NCBI GenBank assembly: GCA_900555515.1
Contig: USLO01000044.1
Location: 1-11,738, forward strand
Source: an uncultured Collinsella sp.
GTDB taxonomy: Bacteria > Actinomycetota > Coriobacteriia > Coriobacteriales > Coriobacteriaceae
DNA length: 11,738 nucleotides
Direction of reading: 5' to 3'
The first letter of the stretch is position 1; every line of letters starts with the position of its first letter. A program made the position numbers and the translations under genes. The notes below the pieces were generated by a model. That model saw only the letters and a list, made by a program, of their open reading frames with translations. It was not told where the DNA came from and did not search any database. Positions 6,393 through 11,738 of the stretch are shown one piece after another.

Positions 6393-7064
6393 GTGAGCCG
6401 TTCTGCCCGTATTGGATTGATTGTCTTGGCGCTTGCGATCGCTGTGGTTGGCGCGGGCGCTGTCGGTATGGCATTTCTACCTGCTGCGGTGACGGAGCCG
6501 GTGGTCAAGCCTGTGACTCAATCTGTCGAACTTCTGACCAGCGACGACAAGCCCGAGACCATTACCGTTGATTTTGATGAGCAGCCGGCTGTGCTGGGTA
6601 TTAGCAATTATCCGCGTATTCAGCTTGGGGCCATGCGCTATACCACGGATACAAGCCTGATCGATAGGGCGTCCGAGCTACTCAAGGGCAAAACATTTAA
6701 GCGTTGGTACGGATATGCGTCCTATCGGGCAAAAGCGAACGACATGGTTGGCGGATGCCACTCTTCCATCGAGCTGGACACTGCAAACGGCGCAAAGTTA
6801 TGTGATGTCTCGTACGATCCGGGCTACGAGGGCAATGAGGGTCCGGGCATCTACATCATGGACGGCGATGTCGCCTATGTCATGGAGGGCGACCAGACCG
6901 AGCTCAACGATTTTATGGGTCAGTGTATCCAAGATGCCTATAAACAGACCTGCTTGCCTGACCCGCAGACTGCACGCGATAGTGGGTCTGCCCGTACATG
7001 GCTGTTCGAGGATGAGATGCCCTGGACCGTCGAATCGGGAAGTACGGGTTCGGCGAAGGAGTAG
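6393..7064 (+). CDS. Membrane-anchored protein of unknown function
   Basis: I do not recognise this protein. From the GTG at 6393 it has 223 residues: a basic start (SRSARIG), a hydrophobic segment at about 7-28 (LIVLALAIAVVGAGAVGMAFL), then a soluble acidic domain that is probably outside the membrane. That domain contains four cysteines (in GGCHSS, KLCDV, GQCIQ and QTCLP), perhaps two disulfide pairs. GTG codons at 6354 and 6378 are also possible starts. GAAGG (6365-6369) supports 6378, but 6393 gives the most natural membrane anchor and has GGGTG seven bases upstream. Like its divergent neighbour it has one anchor, a Cys-containing outer domain and an (L)xxxMxGQC segment, but I cannot align the two convincingly. 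A family A hairpin right after the stop probably terminates it. Confidence 0.7.
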   Translation: MSRSARIGLIVLALAIAVVGAGAVGMAFLPAAVTEPVVKPVTQSVELLTSDDKPETITVDFDEQPAVLGISNYPRIQLGAMRYTTDTSLIDRASELLKGKTFKRWYGYASYRAKANDMVGGCHSSIELDTANGAKLCDVSYDPGYEGNEGPGIYIMDGDVAYVMEGDQTELNDFMGQCIQDAYKQTCLPDPQTARDSGSARTWLFEDEMPWTVESGSTGSAKE

Positions 7065-7072
7065 AGACCGCG

Positions 7073-7110
7073 ACCACCACAAAGGTGCCTGTCCTCTTTG
7101 TGGTGGTTTT
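7073..7110 (+). terminator. Family A hairpin, copy 4, acting as terminator
   Basis: ACCACCACAAAG (7073-7084) pairs perfectly with CTTTGTGGTGGT (7096-7107), and the run TTTT (7107-7110) follows. The 35-bp element differs from copy 3 at one position by eye. It lies nine bases after the stop of the membrane-protein gene and has the form of an intrinsic terminator, so this repeat family may double as transcription terminators. Confidence 0.75.
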
Positions 7111-7117
7111 CGGTCTG

Positions 7118-7172
7118 TCTCGATCTGTAACATCTTGGCCGCTAAAAGTGGGCCTGGTGTTACAGATTTAGA
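7118..7172. repeat. Family B inverted repeat, copy 3
   Basis: The arms 7118-7134 and 7156-7172 (17 bp, about 14 matching) share the CTGTAACA/TGTTACAG core, with a 21-base spacer. It follows family A copy 4 by ten bases, as B copy 1 follows A copy 1. It has no partner B hairpin of its own. Confidence 0.75.
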
Positions 7173-7193
7173 TTTTTGATCCGGGTGTTTTCT

Positions 7194-7253
7194 GTTCGTC
7201 TCGATTTGTAACAGATAGAGCTCTATTTGCTGACTAGATGTTACAGATTTAGA
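7194..7253. repeat. Family B inverted repeat, copy 4
   Basis: The paired arms 7199-7213 and 7239-7253 (15 bp, about 12 matching, some G-U) have a 25-base spacer with CTATTTG at the same position as in copy 1. It is the first half of the second 140-bp unit (7194-7333). Confidence 0.75.
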
Positions 7254-7278
7254 TAAACGGTTGCCGCTGGTCATTTTC

Positions 7279-7333
7279 TCTCGATCTGTAACATCTAGAG
7301 CCATAAACAGCCGCTAGATGTTACAGATTGAGA
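7279..7333. repeat. Family B inverted repeat, copy 5
   Basis: The 19-bp arms 7279-7297 and 7315-7333 differ at one position, and the 17-base spacer ends in AGCCGC as in copy 2. It is the last repeat before the clpB promoter region. The gene-free stretch 7065-7511 holds one A copy, three B copies, and the clpB leader elements described separately. Confidence 0.85.
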
Positions 7334-7397
7334 TAGTAAGGGGACGAGGCCGCGGCTGGTGAGCGTGCCTGCTCCCTATCACTTAATCACTCAGAAA

Positions 7398-7433
7398 ATC
7401 TTATATATAGAGACTTAGATTTGTGTATAAGAT
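7398..7433. promoter_or_regulatory. Symmetric A/T-rich element in the clpB promoter region
   Basis: ATCTTATATA (7398-7407) and TGTATAAGAT (7424-7433) are inverted copies with one mismatch, 16 bases apart. The right half contains TATAAG (7426-7431) and the left half TATATA, both plausible -10 boxes, about 80-110 bases before clpB. No clear -35 goes with either. The site is the only A/T-rich patch near clpB and could combine promoter and operator. No HAIR (CTTGAGT-N7-ACTCAAG) or CIRCE sequence is visible between 7337 and 7511. Confidence 0.4.
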
Positions 7434-7472
7434 CGTGCAAAGCTGGCAACAATACTTCTCGAACAACGTGAA

Positions 7473-7505
7473 GCCGCCCCGTAGGGCGGCCGCCCCAAGA
7501 GAGGT
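7473..7505 (+). promoter_or_regulatory. clpB leader hairpin and ribosome-binding site
   Basis: GCCGCCC (7473-7479) pairs perfectly with GGGCGGC (7484-7490) around CGTA, and the ribosome-binding site GAGAGGTG lies at about 7499-7505, before the ATG at 7512. GGGCGGCCGCCC (7484-7495) is also a perfect palindrome, so alternative pairings exist. The hairpin leaves the ribosome-binding site free and is more likely to stabilise the mRNA end than to act as a switch. Confidence 0.4.
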
Positions 7506-7511
7506 GATTCC

Positions 7512-10139
<2,628 letters not shown>

Positions 10140-10184
10140 ATTTTGGGGCAGGCTTTAAAACCGCCCCTCATCGCAAAACGCCAA

Positions 10185-10219
10185 GGACGGCGGATCCAAT
10201 CGGGTCCGCCGCCCTTTTT
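10185..10219 (+). terminator. Intrinsic terminator of clpB
   Basis: CGGCGGA (10188-10194) pairs with TCCGCCG (10205-10211). The stem continues inward with three more pairs, one of them G-U, to an AATC loop. After one A-C mismatch two G-C pairs extend its foot. TTTTT (10215-10219) follows. A weaker GGGGC...GCCCC hairpin lies upstream (10145-10177). Confidence 0.9.
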
Positions 10220-10269
10220 CGTGCGACAATCGATGATGTTGAACGGATGCGATGCAAGGAGCTATGCAG

Positions 10270-10464
10270 ATGAAAGACGAGATCAAGACAAGCGCGCCGG
10301 CGACCGATGCCGCACCCGCCGCACCCAAGCCTGCACCTAAGCCGGCGCCCAAGCCGCGCGACCCCTACATCCGTGCCGAGAACGAAGACGACGACGGCTA
10401 CGATCCCTACAGCGATCGCCGCCCCGAGCGCGAGCCGATGTTCGAAGCCGACCCGTGGCGCTGA
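10270..10464 (+). CDS. Small Pro/Ala-rich acidic protein of unknown function
   Basis: I do not recognise this 64-residue product. After a short polar start (MKDEIKTSAPATDAAP) it has a Pro-Ala-Lys repeat (KPAPKPAPKPR, 20-30) and then an ordered-looking acidic/aromatic tail with two DPY units (DPYIRAEN and YDPYSDRR), ending in MFEADPWR. There is no hydrophobic segment and no cysteine. The ATG at 10270 is chosen because AAGGAG (10256-10261) lies eight bases upstream; ATGs at 10252 and 10264 are in frame but fit that site less well. It follows the clpB terminator by about 50 bases, so it should have its own promoter, which I cannot identify. The codons look like those of the flanking genes, which supports a real gene, but the evidence is modest. 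Confidence 0.6.
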   Translation: MKDEIKTSAPATDAAPAAPKPAPKPAPKPRDPYIRAENEDDDGYDPYSDRRPEREPMFEADPWR

Positions 10465-10476
10465 GTGCCACCAAAA

Positions 10477-10543
10477 AGTTGCGGTGAAATAGGGACTGTT
10501 TTGCGGTTTGACCAGCAAAAACAGTCCCTATTTCACCGCAACT
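10477..10543 (-). terminator. 26-bp perfect inverted repeat, terminator of the minus-strand gene
   Basis: The arms 10477-10502 and 10518-10543 are exact inverse copies of 26 bp with a 15-base spacer. Read on the minus strand, the stem is followed by TTTTTGG (complement of 10471-10477), which makes a textbook intrinsic terminator for the gene ending at 10585. On the plus strand no T-run follows. The arm contains AGGGACTGTTTT, which again resembles the words in the other hairpin families here. Confidence 0.85.
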
Positions 10544-10584
10544 GCGTTAGGGGTGTGGACGTTGGGCGGCTGTCTTCGGGCTGG

Positions 10585-11738
10585 CTAGTCCTGGGCTTTG
10601 ATGCTCGGTAGCAGGATCTGCGCGAGGTAGTCGGTCTCGAGTTTGGTCGCGGCGTCGGCTTTGCCGTCTTTGCCGACCAGTACGTTCTTGATCTGGCTAT
10701 AGGTGTAGCGGTTGCCGGTCGTAAGCTCGACAAGCTCAATGGCCGTGTCCATGGGGTAGGTTGACACGGGATTCTGCGTCCGTCCGTTGATGGTCTGGGG
10801 CACCACGTACGGATAGACGGGGCCGCTGGCATAGACGGTATAACCGTTGCCCAGACTGACCGTGCCCAAAACCGTATCGCCGTCATCGGGCGTAAAGGTC
10901 TCGCCATCGCGCACGGCGACGAGCGTCACGAGCGGCGTATTGGCGTCGTCGCCCAGATAGATGCATAGCGTGCTGCCGTTTTGCCAAGTTGCGACCTTGC
11001 CGTACCACTCGACGGGAATATCGAGCTGGTAGAGGTCGGTTGCCTTGTGGCGAGCGTCAGCATCACGGGATGCCTGTGCCTTTTGCGCGCTCACGGCATT
11101 GACGGCGGCGTCACGTCGCGCGGTTGCTGCCTGCTGGAGCACTTTGGCAGCCGCGGCGGAGCTCGCACCGCCCTCTTCGGCATACTTGGCGGCGGCATCG
11201 ATCTGGTCGTCAGTCACCGTGTCGGCCGAAGGCACCTTGAGCTTAAAGGTGGCCTGGGCACTTAAATCCTGTCCATCGCTCTTAACGGTGACCTGCGTCT
11301 TGGTGGTCGGGACGGTGTAGATGGTGCCGTCGGCCGCGATGGGGGAGGCAGCGATGGAGAGCGTGTAATCGCCGGGCAGCAGTTTGATGCCGCGGCCGTG
11401 CTCGTCAACATAGAGCGTTTCGCTCACGGAGGAGCCATCAGCGTCCTGACCGCTCACCTGTACGGGAATCTTGGAGCCGGCGGAACAGTCGAGGCCCGCG
11501 GCATGCACGCCAATCTGCACCGACATCATCGTGTGGGCATTGGCGGCGGTGATGGCAGCCTGCTCTTGCCGGTATCCGTTCCAGGCTGCGTAGCCTGCGC
11601 CGCCGGCAACGAGCGCGACGGCCACAACGCCGGCAACCATCAGGTTGCGGCGCTTGGGCGACATCTTACGATGACGAACCTCGGCTTCGCGTGCCGAAGG
11701 AACGGACGGTAGGGGAATATCGCCCATGGCGATGGTCT
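10585..11738 (-). CDS. Membrane-anchored protein with extracytoplasmic C-terminal domain (probably partial at right edge)
   Basis: The visible product runs from Met at 11727 (380 residues), but the frame is still open at the window edge and no ribosome-binding site is seen, so the gene may start outside. Features in order: a basic segment (about 12-28, with MSPKRRN), one membrane helix (about 29-49), a beta-rich domain (about 65-165) including KLLPGDYTLSIAASPI that resembles PEGA or CNA-B-like folds, an Ala-rich helical linker (about 170-230), and a C-terminal domain with YQLDIPVEWYGKVATWQNG (233-251). The last motif is, as I recall, common in Coriobacteriia surface proteins that begin with a zinc ribbon. 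If so, the missing part would be a short cytoplasmic zinc ribbon. The function is unknown; cell-envelope sensing or binding is a guess. It converges on the small gene at 10270. Confidence 0.75.
   Translation of the reverse strand, partial: TIAMGDIPLPSVPSAREAEVRHRKMSPKRRNLMVAGVVAVALVAGGAGYAAWNGYRQEQAAITAANAHTMMSVQIGVHAAGLDCSAGSKIPVQVSGQDADGSSVSETLYVDEHGRGIKLLPGDYTLSIAASPIAADGTIYTVPTTKTQVTVKSDGQDLSAQATFKLKVPSADTVTDDQIDAAAKYAEEGGASSAAAAKVLQQAATARRDAAVNAVSAQKAQASRDADARHKATDLYQLDIPVEWYGKVATWQNGSTLCIYLGDDANTPLVTLVAVRDGETFTPDDGDTVLGTVSLGNGYTVYASGPVYPYVVPQTINGRTQNPVSTYPMDTAIELVELTTGNRYTYSQIKNVLVGKDGKADAATKLETDYLAQILLPSIKAQD

Noticed and set aside
5887..6474. 195-codon minus-strand frame across the divergent region
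   Set aside because: It crosses a perfect family A hairpin and overlaps both better-supported genes in other frames; the composition is not protein-like.
5490..7064. The two divergent membrane proteins as paralogs or a toxin-antitoxin pair
   Set aside because: Apart from one anchor each and a short MxGQC-like match, I cannot align them, and the sizes, membrane anchors and divergent layout do not fit known toxin-antitoxin systems.
5241..7333. Family B repeats as a CRISPR array
   Set aside because: The repeats are themselves long inverted repeats, occur in two places 2 kb apart, have irregular spacing and conserved spacers, and no cas gene is present.
7337..7511. HAIR or CIRCE operator upstream of clpB
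   Set aside because: I scanned for CTTGAGT/ACTCAAG and TTAGCACTC/GAGTGCTAA and found only partial matches such as ACTCAG at 7389, without a partner arm.

Overview
The window looks like a chromosomal segment of a high-GC anaerobic actinobacterium of class Coriobacteriia, most likely Collinsella or a close relative. The reasons are the dnaK-grpE-dnaJ-hspR gene order (HspR control is an actinobacterial trait), strong G/C bias at third codon positions, and intergenic hairpin repeats of a kind I associate with Collinsella. The genus call is from memory, not from a search.

Left part (1-2433, + strand): the last codons of a gene that is almost certainly dnaK, then grpE, a dnaJ-family gene without a zinc finger, and the MerR-family repressor gene hspR. 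This is a chaperone operon that ends with its own probable regulator. A strong GC hairpin with a T-run lies between grpE and dnaJ.

Middle (2434-5195): a repeat-rich spacer, then an aconitase-superfamily hydratase of 766 residues with its Fe-S cysteines, followed by a long hairpin and a T-tract terminator.

Accessory segment (about 5196-7340): visibly more A/T-rich than its surroundings. It holds two divergent genes for membrane-anchored proteins of unknown function. Composite hairpin repeats flank the pair. A 35-bp hairpin (family A) occurs four times. A longer inverted repeat (family B) occurs five times. Two B hairpins form a 140-bp unit that occurs twice without gaps (5241-5380 and 7194-7333; about 109 of 140 identical by hand count). 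This is the most unusual structure in the window.

Right part (7341-11738): clpB with an A/T-rich promoter region and a symmetric element but no recognisable HspR or HrcA operator, a strong terminator, a small Pro/Ala-rich acidic protein gene, and on the minus strand a membrane-anchored protein gene that probably runs off the right edge. A 26-bp perfect inverted repeat ends the last gene.

Together, DnaK/DnaJ/GrpE and the ClpB disaggregase form a protein-refolding set, with HspR as probable sensor and repressor of the first operon. The hydratase and the accessory pair show no sequence link to it.
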